Below, one piece after another: positions 54,065-62,875 of a DNA stretch of 64,000 nt. Positions within the stretch are counted from its first letter, which is position 1. Each line of letters begins with the position of its first letter. Below the pieces are notes generated by a model. That model saw only the letters and a program-made list of their open reading frames with translations. It ran no database searches and was not told where the DNA came from. Where the stretch lies: the NCBI GenBank assembly GCA_016195985.1, contig JACPYP010000006.1, positions 1 to 64,000 on the forward strand. Direction: 5' to 3'. The stretch is from Acidobacteriota bacterium (GTDB lineage Bacteria; Acidobacteriota; Holophagae; Holophagales; Holophagaceae). The translations under genes were made by a program, and so were the position numbers.

Positions 54065-56869
54065 ATGCATCTCCCCACCATGCGATGCCTCGCCGTCCTG
54101 TCCCTTCTCGCGCTGGCCGCCTGCGGCGGGGGCGGGGGCGGATCCTCATCCTCCAACACGCCTCCTACGCCTCCGCCGGCCTCCTATACGGCCCAGGTGC
54201 TGATCAACGCCGGTTTTGAAAGCAGCTCTCCCATGGCCTGGCAGGGGGATACGGGCATTATCCAGCCGGCTGATCCCCAGGTCACCTATACAGCGCCCCA
54301 CGGAGGGAGCAAGTTCGCATGGCTGGATGGCTACACCAGCGCGAACACGGATCAGATCTACCAGGACGTGTTCGTCCCCGCCACGGCGCAATCGGCGAAA
54401 GTCGATTTCTATCTCAAGGTGGTCACCAACCAGACCGGGTCCACCCCGGTGGACCTTTTCACCGTTTCGGCCTTGGACACATCGGGCAACACCATGGCCA
54501 ATGGCGTGCTCCTCACGAAATCCAACGCGGACGCCCTCAGCCCCGCTGCCTACGCGCCCTTCTCTGTGGATCTGCTGCCCTTCAAAGGGAAGGTGGTGCG
54601 CCTGTCCTTCAAGGGCGTTCAAGCGGGCGCGACTGCCACCGCTTTCCTCGTCGACGATGTGACTGCCACCATCGGTGTGCCCACGGCCACCGATCTCAAG
54701 CCCATCATCACGAGCTTCACCCCCAGCACGGGCCAGGCAGGCCTGGCCACGGTGCAGATCAGCGGCATGAACTTTTTCGGGCTCACGAACCTGATCATCG
54801 GAGGCGCCTCCGCCACCTATATCCTGAAGGACGGCACCAGCCTCAACGCCACCCTTCCCCTCTCTGCCGCGGCAGGGGCCGCGCCCATCAGCCTCACCAA
54901 CGCTCAAGGCACCGGTTCATCGGCGACGAACTTCACCGTGACCCTGGGTGTTCCGGTGGTGACGGGCATGAACCCCACCCAGGGCCCCGTGGGGACCCCC
55001 GTGGTGCTTTCCGGGGCCAACCTCGGCTACCCGGGCATCGGCGTCACGCTCAATGGCACGGCCATCACTCCCATCACGGCCACCGCCGATCAGATTGCTT
55101 TCACCATCCCCGCCGGAGCCACGAGCGGGAACGTGGTGGTCACCATTCCGGGCGGTTCGCTGGCCCCGCGGCCCTTCACCGTCACCAGCGCCAGCGCCAC
55201 CCTGGATCTCCACATCGAGAAGCTGCAGCTCACCCAGAGCACCCAGACCCTGGATAATTCAGTGCCCATCGTGGCGGGCAAGGCCGGGCTGCTCCGCTTG
55301 TTCGTGCTGGCCAATCAGGCTAATACCGCCACGCCTCCCGTGCAGGTGACCTTGCTCAACAACGGCGTGACTGTGGCCGGCTATCCCAAGCTCGTGACCT
55401 CCACTCAGACCAGCGTTCCCCAGAAGGTGGATGAGAGTTCGCTGGGAAGCAGCTGGAACCTGGCCATTCCTGCCACCGACCTCACCACCCCCGCGGGCAC
55501 CGGGTACAGCGTCCAGGCAGTGGTGGATCCCACGAACACCATTGTCGAAGCAGACAGGACCAACAACCAGGCCAACTTCACCTTCGGGGGCACCACGGTG
55601 CCCACCTTCAAGACGACCATCTTCCCCGTCGTCCTGGCCAGCGGCACCGGCAATGTTTCCAGCGCCAACAAGGACGCCTGGGTGGCCCGCCTGGCGAAAA
55701 TGTACCCCGTGGCCTCCCTGGATGTACAGGTCGGGGCGGCTTTCACCCCCTCGGTCTCGACCCTCGATGCCAAGGACGAAGACAAACACTGGAGCACCCT
55801 CCTCAGCGACCTGGCCACCAAGCACATGACGGACGGAGCTTCGGACCGCTACTACTTCGGGGCCCTGAACGTCAGCTACCCCTCCGGCATCGCCGGACTG
55901 GGCTATGTCCCCAACTCCCCTTCGGACAGTTTCAAGTACCGCACCGCCATCGGCTGGGACAAGGCCTCCGGCTACAAGGACGGCGGCCTTTTCCCCGAAG
56001 TCTTCGCCCACGAAACGGGCCATAACATGGGCCGCCAGCACAGCCCCTGCACCGGCGGATCCGACGCGCCCGCCAATCCGGACCCTAACTACCCCTATGC
56101 GGGCGGCGGCATCGGGGTCTGGGGCTACGACACCGTGTTGAACGCGCTCCACTCCCCCTCGGTCGACAAGGACATCATGGGTTACTGCACCCCCAACTGG
56201 GTGAGCGACTACGTCTACAAGAAGATCCTGGATTTCCGCGGTGCGACCGGCGGTTTCCTGAACGCGGCCGCCGAAGATGCCCCGCTTCCCAAGGCCCAGG
56301 CCGAACCAAAGGAATGCCTCATCGTCCGGGGCATCGTCCACGGCGACGGGCGGGTGGAGTTCCTTCCCGCCTTCCGCACCCGGGCCCTGCCTTCCTCCGT
56401 GCCTGAAACCGGCGCCTACACCCTGCAATGCCTCGATCAGAAGGGGAAGCCAGTTTTCAGCGGCGCACTGGAATTGGTGGAACTGGGCTGCGGAGCATCC
56501 GCAGGCGAGCGCCACTTCGTCATGGCCCTGCCCCTGGGGACGGCGGTGCTGGATGCCGTTGCCGGGCTGGAGGTCATCAAGGAGGGCCTGGTCAAGGCAA
56601 GGTTGCGATCCACCACGGTCCCCACCGATGGCACCGCCCGCATCGTCACCAGCACCCCCGAGGCCCGCAGGATCGCCAGTGACCAGATGCAGATCAATTG
56701 GGACGCAGCGGTCCACCCCACCGCCATGGTCCGTGATGCCGACACCGGGGAGGTCATCGCCTTCGTCTCCGGCGGCCGTCAGACCATTCCCGCCACGGGG
56801 CGCCGTTTCGACGTGGTGCTCAGCGACGGCGTGACAGGCCCCACCCACCGTCTCGAAGCGGCCCAATAG
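54065..56869 (+). CDS. Metzincin-type zinc metalloprotease lipoprotein with TIG and CARDB-like domains
   Basis: 934 aa, with ATG behind GGAG. Lipobox LAAC (Cys20) followed by a Gly run. Residues 40-200 are a jellyroll-like domain. Residues about 210-380 hold two IPT/TIG-type domains (KPIITSFTPSTGQAGLATVQISG; PVVTGMNPTQGPVGTPVVLSG). Residues 385-515 are CARDB-like (VDPTNTIVEADRTNNQANF). The catalytic motif HETGHNMGRQH gives zinc ligands His649, His653 and His659 with Glu650. The Met-turn is Met705 in DIMGYC. A C-terminal beta domain follows. It is surface or periplasmic and probably degrades protein substrates. A strong terminator follows. Confidence 0.85.
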   Translation: MHLPTMRCLAVLSLLALAACGGGGGGSSSSNTPPTPPPASYTAQVLINAGFESSSPMAWQGDTGIIQPADPQVTYTAPHGGSKFAWLDGYTSANTDQIYQDVFVPATAQSAKVDFYLKVVTNQTGSTPVDLFTVSALDTSGNTMANGVLLTKSNADALSPAAYAPFSVDLLPFKGKVVRLSFKGVQAGATATAFLVDDVTATIGVPTATDLKPIITSFTPSTGQAGLATVQISGMNFFGLTNLIIGGASATYILKDGTSLNATLPLSAAAGAAPISLTNAQGTGSSATNFTVTLGVPVVTGMNPTQGPVGTPVVLSGANLGYPGIGVTLNGTAITPITATADQIAFTIPAGATSGNVVVTIPGGSLAPRPFTVTSASATLDLHIEKLQLTQSTQTLDNSVPIVAGKAGLLRLFVLANQANTATPPVQVTLLNNGVTVAGYPKLVTSTQTSVPQKVDESSLGSSWNLAIPATDLTTPAGTGYSVQAVVDPTNTIVEADRTNNQANFTFGGTTVPTFKTTIFPVVLASGTGNVSSANKDAWVARLAKMYPVASLDVQVGAAFTPSVSTLDAKDEDKHWSTLLSDLATKHMTDGASDRYYFGALNVSYPSGIAGLGYVPNSPSDSFKYRTAIGWDKASGYKDGGLFPEVFAHETGHNMGRQHSPCTGGSDAPANPDPNYPYAGGGIGVWGYDTVLNALHSPSVDKDIMGYCTPNWVSDYVYKKILDFRGATGGFLNAAAEDAPLPKAQAEPKECLIVRGIVHGDGRVEFLPAFRTRALPSSVPETGAYTLQCLDQKGKPVFSGALELVELGCGASAGERHFVMALPLGTAVLDAVAGLEVIKEGLVKARLRSTTVPTDGTARIVTSTPEARRIASDQMQINWDAAVHPTAMVRDADTGEVIAFVSGGRQTIPATGRRFDVVLSDGVTGPTHRLEAAQ

Positions 56870-56886
56870 CCCCGGCCCGTCCCCTG

Positions 56887-56915
56887 AAAAGCGCCTGGCC
56901 TGCCAGGCGCTTTTT
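56887..56915 (+). terminator. Rho-independent terminator
   Basis: AAAAGCGCCTGGC pairs with GCCAGGCGCTTTT (13 bp, 2-base loop) and runs into TTTTT at 56911-56915. It ends the metalloprotease transcript. Confidence 0.9.
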
Positions 56916-56974
56916 GCGCGTGAGTGTTTCCGGTTTCCGTGGGATACTGAAAGATCCTCTGCACCCGGGTGCTC

Positions 56975-58885
56975 ATGACGCACACGCACTTCCAGCTTCT
57001 ATCGAATTGCTCGGATGAGCAGCTTCGAACCATCTGCGAGCGACGGCGGCTGCCCATTCCCATCCGTTCCGAAGACGGGGCTGAAGGCCGCATGCGGCTG
57101 CTGAAGACCATGGTCTTCCACCTGGAGGACCACAAGCGACTGTCGGACACCCTGGCGGATCTGGACAGCGGGGCCCTGGTGGCGCTCAAGCACCTCGCGC
57201 ACGAGGGCGCCTTGCCCGAAGCCAAGCTGCTTGAATGCCTCAGGAATCTGGGTCTGATCTTGCCCGCCGAATCCGGCTGGGCCGTGGCCGAGCGGGTGGC
57301 GGACGCCCTGGAGGATTTTGACGACGGGGCCCTGAGCTTCGCGGCTCCGGTCGACATCAAACTGAAAACGGCCGAACCCTTCCGTTTCTCGCTGGCCCTC
57401 ACCTCCGTGCTGCTGCGCTGCGTGGCGGGCCTGCGCGTGCTCAAGGGGGGCCTGCCCGCCAAGAAGGAACTGGGCCAGCTCATGCAGCGCAACGCCATGC
57501 TGCAGGAAGAGCAGGATGCGACCCTCCTCTTCACCCTGCTGCACCGCCTGGGCCTGCTCTGGAACCGGGATGGCCGGGTGGAAACGCTGCTGCCCGCCGT
57601 CACCAGCCACCCGCCGCGGTGGGTGGCCGAAAGGGCCTTCGCCAGCCTGCTCGAACACGACCTCAAGGCCTGGGGGATGCCGCCAGCCGAAGACCGGCAC
57701 TTCCTCATGCAGCACCTGCTGGAGCGGCGAAGCCAGACCCTGGCCGTGCTCCCCTTCCTGGCCTTCCTCCGGACCCTCCATCCCCTGGACGAGGAGCGCA
57801 CCCGCACGGTGTTCCTGCCGTTCCTGGGCCGCATGGGCATCATCCAGGGGGACGAGGGCTACGCCCACCTGCGGCTCACGGAACACGGCGAGGCCCTGGC
57901 CCACGAGTACCTGCTCCGCGATCTGAAGGGCACCGCCAGCCACTGGGGCCCTCTGGATCAGGACCAGCCCATGATCATGCAGCCCACCCTGGAGCTGCTG
58001 ACGCCCCTGCTGCAGAATCCCCACCGCCTGCTGCAGCTGGCCCAGCTGGCCGAAGTGGAATCCCTGGACGCCATGGGCAGCTTCCGCGTGAGCCATGCCA
58101 CCCTGGTGCGCGCGCTGGACGCGGGCGTGCCCCTGGAGGAACTGGCCCAGCGCCTGGGCGCCGCCACGCAGACCCTTCCCCAGCCTCTGCTGCAGCTGCT
58201 GGAGGATCTCTCCCGCCGCGTGGGCGAAGTGGAGGTCCAGCAGGGCGTGCGCCTCGTCCGGGCCCGCACGCCGCATCTGGCCGAGGAGTTGAAACTGAGG
58301 CCCGAGTTGGCCCCCCTCAAGCTGGGCTCCCTCTCCGACACGGTGCTGGAGGTGCGCGGCGACGGCAATGCCCATGCCCTGCTCAAGCAGGCGGGCTTCA
58401 TGCCCAAGCCTGGCCGCTTCCTGGCCCTCAGCGTGGATTCGGACGAGAAGCTCTATCTCTGGGCCCTGGCCGCCCTGGCCTTCGTGGATGAGAAGGGCAT
58501 GAACCATCACCTGGAGCCGGTCCAGCAGATGGTGCGCACAGCCATTCAGCGTCTCCACGACGAGGACCCGGCCCTCTACCAGGAAGTGCAGCGCCGCATC
58601 CCCATGCTGCACCTGGGCGGCGAGGACCAGCTGGCCGAAGAGGTGCAGCGCATCCTCGAATACGCCGCGGGCCACACCCTCATGGTGGAGCTCACCTACC
58701 TGCCCCCCGCCGCCCACCGCACCCAGCTGCGGCGGGTGTCGCCGCGCACCATCCAGGAAGACCACCTGCTGGCCTTCTGCCACCTCCACCAGGAGGAAAT
58801 GGCCTTCCGCCTCACTCGCATCCAGGGCGTGAAGCTCCTCAACGAGCGCGGCTGGACCCCGGCGAACCACAGCCAGGCGGGTTGA
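56975..58885 (+). CDS. XPB-partner protein with helicase-associated domain
   Basis: 636 aa from the ATG at 56975; a GTG two codons earlier is possible. The helical N-terminal half has repeated winged-helix-like segments (LADLDSGALVALKHLAHEG, FTLLHRLGLLW). The C-terminal part fits the helicase-associated domain often annotated beside XPB genes (MIMQPTLELLTPLL, SFRVSHATLVRALDAGVPLEELAQRL, VRLVRARTPHLAEEL). The last 90 residues resemble a WYL-like beta segment (HTLMVELTYLPPAAHR). No ATPase motifs were found. It is probably a loader or nuclease partner of the helicase at 52074. The evidence is domain pattern and neighbourhood. Confidence 0.75.
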   Translation: MTHTHFQLLSNCSDEQLRTICERRRLPIPIRSEDGAEGRMRLLKTMVFHLEDHKRLSDTLADLDSGALVALKHLAHEGALPEAKLLECLRNLGLILPAESGWAVAERVADALEDFDDGALSFAAPVDIKLKTAEPFRFSLALTSVLLRCVAGLRVLKGGLPAKKELGQLMQRNAMLQEEQDATLLFTLLHRLGLLWNRDGRVETLLPAVTSHPPRWVAERAFASLLEHDLKAWGMPPAEDRHFLMQHLLERRSQTLAVLPFLAFLRTLHPLDEERTRTVFLPFLGRMGIIQGDEGYAHLRLTEHGEALAHEYLLRDLKGTASHWGPLDQDQPMIMQPTLELLTPLLQNPHRLLQLAQLAEVESLDAMGSFRVSHATLVRALDAGVPLEELAQRLGAATQTLPQPLLQLLEDLSRRVGEVEVQQGVRLVRARTPHLAEELKLRPELAPLKLGSLSDTVLEVRGDGNAHALLKQAGFMPKPGRFLALSVDSDEKLYLWALAALAFVDEKGMNHHLEPVQQMVRTAIQRLHDEDPALYQEVQRRIPMLHLGGEDQLAEEVQRILEYAAGHTLMVELTYLPPAAHRTQLRRVSPRTIQEDHLLAFCHLHQEEMAFRLTRIQGVKLLNERGWTPANHSQAG

Positions 58886-58910
58886 GGGGCGGGCTTCGGT
58901 CCAGTCCTCG

Positions 58911-59055
58911 GTCTTCAGTCTTCAGTCTTCAGGTAAAGACGGGCCCTGGCGCCGTAAGCGGCTGTTCCAGCATGCACGGCCCAAACCAAAAAACGGTGCG
59001 GCCCCCCACCCCCCAGGACCGCCACCGAATCAACTGAAGACTGAAATCTGAAGAC
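58911..59055. repeat. GAAGACTGA-type inverted repeat, member 2
   Basis: Left arm: three tandem copies of GTCTTCA (58911-58932). Right arm: an inverted form, CTGAAGACTGAAATCTGAAG (from 59034). About 100 bp lie between, including an A-run and a C-run. It fills the gap after the XPB-partner gene; no gene lies inside. Confidence 0.7.
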
Positions 59056-59062
59056 CAAACCC

Positions 59063-59350
59063 TCAGCCGACCAGCTCCTTCAGCCGCTTGTCGAGGACTT
59101 CCGCCAATTTCTCGACCACCTCGCGGTTTTCTGTCCGCGAGACCTGGATCTCCTTTTCCAGCTTGCGCTCGGTCTGGAGGACCGATTTCTGGAGCTGGGA
59201 CAGGATGCCCTTGATGTCATCCAGGTCGTTGAGCAGTGAATTCAGGCGCGGATCGGGCGGACGATTGTTTCCGAACACCCCCATCCCGGCCAGGATGGTG
59301 GCCAGCGCCGTCAGCAGAAGGATGAGGAGAAGCAGAGGATTGCTTGCCAT
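59063..59350 (-). CDS. Membrane-anchored coiled-coil protein, 95 aa
   Basis: ATG at 59350 is chosen because AAGG lies 7 nt upstream. One N-terminal span (NPLLLLILLLTALATILAGMGVF) is followed by a heptad-rich helix (LNSLLNDLDDIKGILSQLQK, KLEKEIQVSRTENREVVEKL, LDKRLKELV). It should sit in the inner membrane with a coiled coil on one side. No family is recognised. It may belong with the sigma-factor pair upstream on the same strand, 59 bp away. Confidence 0.65.
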   Translation of the reverse strand: MASNPLLLLILLLTALATILAGMGVFGNNRPPDPRLNSLLNDLDDIKGILSQLQKSVLQTERKLEKEIQVSRTENREVVEKLAEVLDKRLKELVG

Positions 59351-59409
59351 GGGCACACCTTGCCCCCGGTGTTGCCAGGACTGTGCCGATCAAAGCCTTG
59401 GCCGCGGAC

Positions 59410-59928
59410 CTACTTCGGCTGCTGCTTCACCCGCTGATAGTCATCACCGAGCACTTTGACGGGTTTCTCCACGGGGATCACCAGGTAGGGCTCGACCTTC
59501 TTCCCGCCCTTGCGGGAAGCCAGCTGCAGCTGCTGCCGGACCTCTTCCTTGGCCTGGCGCTCCTTCGCCACTTCCGAGGCATGGGCCGCGGCCAGCTGCG
59601 TCAGGGCCTGCTCCTGGCGCTGGGCCTGGGCGGCAAGGCTGTCGGCCCGCTCCTTCTGGTGCAGGCCCCAGGAGCCCAGGCCAGCCAGGGCGGCCAGCAG
59701 GGGAAGGGCGGCCGCGGCGAGCAGGCCCCAGGTGGGCCGCTTCCGCTGGGTGCGGCTGCGGCGCTGGGCCTCCCGGCGGAGATCGTCTGCCAGGGCGGTC
59801 AGTTCGGCCGTGGGCTCGGCGGCCCTGGCGGCCACCACGGGCCCCAGGCCCAGGAGGTCGCGGAGCTCGGCCCGCAGTTGCACATCTTCAGCGGGCTCGA
59901 ATCGCCGGGCGGGATCAGACCAGGACAT
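59410..59928 (-). CDS. Membrane protein coupled to ECF sigma gene (candidate anti-sigma factor)
   Basis: 172 aa. Its start overlaps the sigma-factor gene's end by 14 bp, a layout typical of sigma/anti-sigma pairs. The N-terminal 60 residues are cytoplasmic and charged, without the usual HxxxCxxC zinc motif. A single span (GLLAAAALPLLAALAGLGSWGL) is followed by a long coiled-coil (RADSLAAQAQRQEQALTQLA, ERQAKEEVRQQLQL) and a short tail (VEPYLVIPVEKPVKVLGD). Anti-sigma function is inferred from context alone. Confidence 0.65.
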   Translation of the reverse strand: MSWSDPARRFEPAEDVQLRAELRDLLGLGPVVAARAAEPTAELTALADDLRREAQRRSRTQRKRPTWGLLAAAALPLLAALAGLGSWGLHQKERADSLAAQAQRQEQALTQLAAAHASEVAKERQAKEEVRQQLQLASRKGGKKVEPYLVIPVEKPVKVLGDDYQRVKQQPK

Positions 59929-60430
59929 GCACGCCTCCAGAAGGATTGAGCTGATCTTTGAGTTGGGCCTTGGCCCGGTGGATGCGGGTTTTCACGGTGG
60001 CTTCAGGAATGTCGAGGATGTCCGCGATTTCCCGGATGGAGAGCCCCTCCACCACGAACAGCCAAAGGGCCTCGCGGAAGGTGGGCGAAAGCAGGCGCAT
60101 GCGCTCCCGCACCTCCTGATTCAACACCTGGTCGTCGGCGCCGCCGGCAAGGCCCGGTTCGGTGACCGCTTCCAGACTGATGTTCTGGTTCTTCATGGGC
60201 CGACGTTCCGTAAGGGAAAGGGTGCGCACCGTGCCGTAAAGGAAGGCCGTGGGATGCTCCACCCGCTCTTCCCGCTGCATCAGGATGACGAACGCCTCCT
60301 GGGCGATGTCTTCGGGGAACGAGGCGCCGTAGCGGCGGGCATAGCTCACCAGCCTGGGATAGAGCTCGGCGAAGGCGGCATGAAAGGCCTCCTGGGTGCC
60401 GAACGGGGTTTCTGGTTGGGGTTGCGCCAT
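59915..60430 (-). CDS. ECF-type RNA polymerase sigma factor
   Basis: 171 aa from the ATG at 60430, chosen for GGAG 8 nt upstream; the longer frame upstream overlaps the uracil-DNA glycosylase promoter. Region 2 (LYPRLVSYARRYGASFPEDIAQEAFVILMQ) and region 4 (LSPTFREALWLFVVEGLSIREIADILDIPEATVKTRIHRA) are both present. Between them a loop carries RPMKNQNISLEAVTEPG. It is a small alternative sigma-70 family factor with an unknown regulon. It is divergent from the glycosylase gene across 63 bp, so both promoters lie there. It is translationally coupled to the membrane protein downstream. Confidence 0.92.
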   Translation of the reverse strand: MAQPQPETPFGTQEAFHAAFAELYPRLVSYARRYGASFPEDIAQEAFVILMQREERVEHPTAFLYGTVRTLSLTERRPMKNQNISLEAVTEPGLAGGADDQVLNQEVRERMRLLSPTFREALWLFVVEGLSIREIADILDIPEATVKTRIHRAKAQLKDQLNPSGGVHVLV

Positions 60431-60493
60431 GCATGGGCTCCGACGCTTTAGGATGCCAGGAACCCGTCTTAGGTTCCGGCTACGCTGGAAGGG

Positions 60494-61324
60494 ATGGAAC
60501 ATCCGCTTCAAGCCTGGCGCGACACCCTCGACGAACTGGGGGTGATAGGCCTTGTGCGCGAACAGGTACAAACCGCTGACGCCGTGCCGTCAGCGCCGTC
60601 CCAGCCCAACCCGGCCCCTTCCAGCGCGGCCCGCTCGGGGGTGGCCCGGCCGGTTCCGGCGCCCGCCGCCCAGCCCCCGAAGGCATATGTCCCACCTTCA
60701 GACGCCCAGGGGTGCCCCCCGGTGGAAGTGGTCGCTGCCGCGGCCACCCTTCCGGAACTCCAGGCCGCCATCCAAGGGTGCCTGGCCTGTCCCCTGGGGC
60801 CTGGGCGTTTGAAGTTCGTGTTCGGCGAGGGAAACCCGCGGGCCCGGCTCATGTTCGTGGGCGAGGGGCCGGGACGGGACGAGGACCTTCAGGGCCGTCC
60901 CTTCGTGGGCAAGGCCGGCGAATTGCTGGACAAGATGATCGGCGCCATCGGCCTGAGGCGCGAAGACGTCTACATCGCCAACGTGGTGAAGTGCCGCCCC
61001 CCCGACAACCGCACCCCCGCCCCCGAAGAGGCCCGCGCCTGCCTTGGCTACCTGAGACGCCAGATCGAGCTCATCGGCCCCAGCGTCATCGTCACCCTGG
61101 GGGCCACGCCCCTGCGTGAACTCGTGGGCATCAGCGAAGGCATCACCCGGATCCGGGGCCAATGGAAGCGCGTGAGCGCCGGGGGAAGGGATATTCCCGT
61201 CATGCCCACTTTTCACCCGGCCTACGTGCTGCGCCAGTACACCCAGGACGTGCGCCGCGCGGTCTGGGAAGATCTCAAGGCCGCGAAAGAGTGGGCCGAC
61301 AAAGCCGGAGCCCCTGAAGCCTGA
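60494..61324 (+). CDS. Uracil-DNA glycosylase family 4 (4Fe-4S)
   Basis: 276 aa. It removes uracil from DNA. Cluster cysteines Cys96 and Cys99 (GCLACPLG), Cys167 (KCRPP) and Cys183 (RACLGYL). Motif A VGEGPGRDEDLQGRPFVGKAG and motif B TFHPAYVLRQ are family-4 hallmarks. The first 75 residues are a Pro/Ala-rich linker with a short helical start, longer than in thermophile enzymes. The same N-terminal extension occurs in proteins annotated as DNA polymerase-associated (SPO1-type). The gene is followed by a short GAAGACTGA-type repeat. Confidence 0.92.
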   Translation: MEHPLQAWRDTLDELGVIGLVREQVQTADAVPSAPSQPNPAPSSAARSGVARPVPAPAAQPPKAYVPPSDAQGCPPVEVVAAAATLPELQAAIQGCLACPLGPGRLKFVFGEGNPRARLMFVGEGPGRDEDLQGRPFVGKAGELLDKMIGAIGLRREDVYIANVVKCRPPDNRTPAPEEARACLGYLRRQIELIGPSVIVTLGATPLRELVGISEGITRIRGQWKRVSAGGRDIPVMPTFHPAYVLRQYTQDVRRAVWEDLKAAKEWADKAGAPEA

Positions 61325-61340
61325 AGACTGAGGACTGAAG
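61321..61340 (+). repeat. GAAGACTGA-type repeat, member 3 (single arm)
   Basis: CTGAAGACTGAGGACTGAAG at the 3' end of the uracil-DNA glycosylase gene, overlapping its stop codon. Same motif as the arms at 39102-39120 and 59034-59055. Confidence 0.65.
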
Positions 61341-61385
61341 AGATGCCTCTCGTGTCATGCTAGGCGCAGCTTTCGAGGGCCGCCC

Positions 61386-62750
61386 ATGCGTCTTGTCAAC
61401 GTGTTCTTCATCGTGCTTCTGCTGCTGGTCCTGATGGTTCTGGGCAACCTGTATCTCACCAACCACGACCTGCTGGTGAAAGAAGTGGTGGTGTTCGGCG
61501 AAAGCATCAAGCTGCAGAGCGTCATCCTCATCACCTTCCTGCTGGGCTTCCTGCTGAACGTGCTCTACACCGGCATCATGGAAGTAATCCGCCTGGTGCG
61601 GGGGCTCAACGCCTCGGCCGACACCCGCCTCGTCAAGCGGATCTCCGAGCGCATGCAGGACGCCCGCGACCTGGTGGCCCACGGCCTGCCGAGGGAGGCC
61701 ATGGGAGTGCTTGAGAGCATCCTGGAACAGCGCCGGGAGCATATCCCCGCCCGCATGCTCCTGGGCGAAATCCTCCTGAAGACCGGCAGCCCCGAGGAAG
61801 CAGTGAAGCTCTTCCAGGCCCTTTGCGAAGATGAGCCTGATCTGGTGGAGGCCCGCTACCAGCTGGCCGAGGCCTTCATGTCCGTCCGCAATCCCGACGC
61901 CTCGGCAGCTGTGCTGAAGAAGCTGGCCGCCGACCATCCCAAGAAGTCCCTGCGCGCCTGGCGGCGGCTCCGGGCCCTGCACATGGAAGCCCAGCGCTGG
62001 GAAGAGGCCTCCGAAGCCCACAAAAAGCTGCTGGCTCATTTCCCCGGCGAGCTGTCGCAGGCCGAGAAAGCCCAGGGGTCCGCGCTCACCTACCAGGTGG
62101 GCATGGCCAAGGTGGAGGCCGACCAGTTCAAGGATGCGGCCCAGATCTTCCAGCAGGTCATCAAGGACGAGCCGGATTTCGTGCCGGCCTACCTGAGCCT
62201 GGGCCGCTGCATGATCCTGCAGGACCAGGAAGCCCAGGGCCTGGAAATCCTCCTCGAGGGTTTCCGTAAGACCGGCGAAGGCACTTTCCTGCAGGAGATG
62301 GAAGACTACTTCATCCAGCTGGGACGGCCCGAGGACGGACTGGCGCTCCTGCGCCGGGTGGCGGCCACCTCCAGGCACGCCACCACCGCCAAATTCTTCC
62401 TGGGCAAGATGCTCTACCGCCTCGAAATCCTCGACGAGGCCCTGGATCTCTTCCAGGAAGTCCGCAGCCAGGTGGTCTACAGTCCCATCCTGTTCTTCTT
62501 CATGGCGAAGATCCACAGCCGGCGCGCCCGCCTGGACGCCGCCCTGAACGAGTACCGCCAGCTGCTGCGCAACCTGGGCGTGCTTAAGCTGCGCTACGAA
62601 TGCGCCGTCTGCGGCCACCGCACCCAGGACTACACCGATCGCTGCGAAAGCTGCGGCAGCTGGAACAGCGGCCATTTCCTCTTCAAGGAAAGCGACCTCC
62701 CCGAAGGCCCCATCCGCGCCGAGTCAGGCAGCTGGATCGCCATGCTCTGA
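61386..62750 (+). CDS. LapA-LapB-like fusion: two-span membrane domain, TPRs, rubredoxin-like metal domain
   Basis: 454 aa. Two hydrophobic segments (about 4-24 and 46-68) are arranged like LapA, a short periplasmic loop between them. Residues about 85-395 are TPR repeats (LVAHGLPREAMGVLESIL, PEEAVKLFQALCEDEPDLVEARYQLAEAFM). A C-terminal zinc-ribbon/rubredoxin-like module has Cys406, Cys409, Cys420 and Cys423 (YECAVCGHRTQ, DRCESCGSW). In Enterobacteria LapB (YciM), with adjacent LapA, brings LpxC to FtsH for degradation. Here both parts seem to be one protein, controlling lipopolysaccharide synthesis by inference. Confidence 0.8.
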   Translation: MRLVNVFFIVLLLLVLMVLGNLYLTNHDLLVKEVVVFGESIKLQSVILITFLLGFLLNVLYTGIMEVIRLVRGLNASADTRLVKRISERMQDARDLVAHGLPREAMGVLESILEQRREHIPARMLLGEILLKTGSPEEAVKLFQALCEDEPDLVEARYQLAEAFMSVRNPDASAAVLKKLAADHPKKSLRAWRRLRALHMEAQRWEEASEAHKKLLAHFPGELSQAEKAQGSALTYQVGMAKVEADQFKDAAQIFQQVIKDEPDFVPAYLSLGRCMILQDQEAQGLEILLEGFRKTGEGTFLQEMEDYFIQLGRPEDGLALLRRVAATSRHATTAKFFLGKMLYRLEILDEALDLFQEVRSQVVYSPILFFFMAKIHSRRARLDAALNEYRQLLRNLGVLKLRYECAVCGHRTQDYTDRCESCGSWNSGHFLFKESDLPEGPIRAESGSWIAML

Positions 62751-62799
62751 GCCGCTCCGGTTTTTCCAAGCGCCGGAATCCAGCCTCCGTACAGCACAA

Positions 62800-62819
62800 G
62801 GGGCGCCCCCCGGCGCCCC
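62800..62819. terminator. Hairpin between convergent genes
   Basis: GGGGCGCC/GGCGCCCC stem of 8 bp, loop CCCC, about 50 bp after the LapA-LapB-like gene stop. No T-run on either strand, so bidirectional termination is only likely. Confidence 0.45.
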
Positions 62820-62875
62820 CACCACTGTATGCTTAAAATAAGCCTCATCAGTGGTTTTCGTGCAGTTGCATGCCC

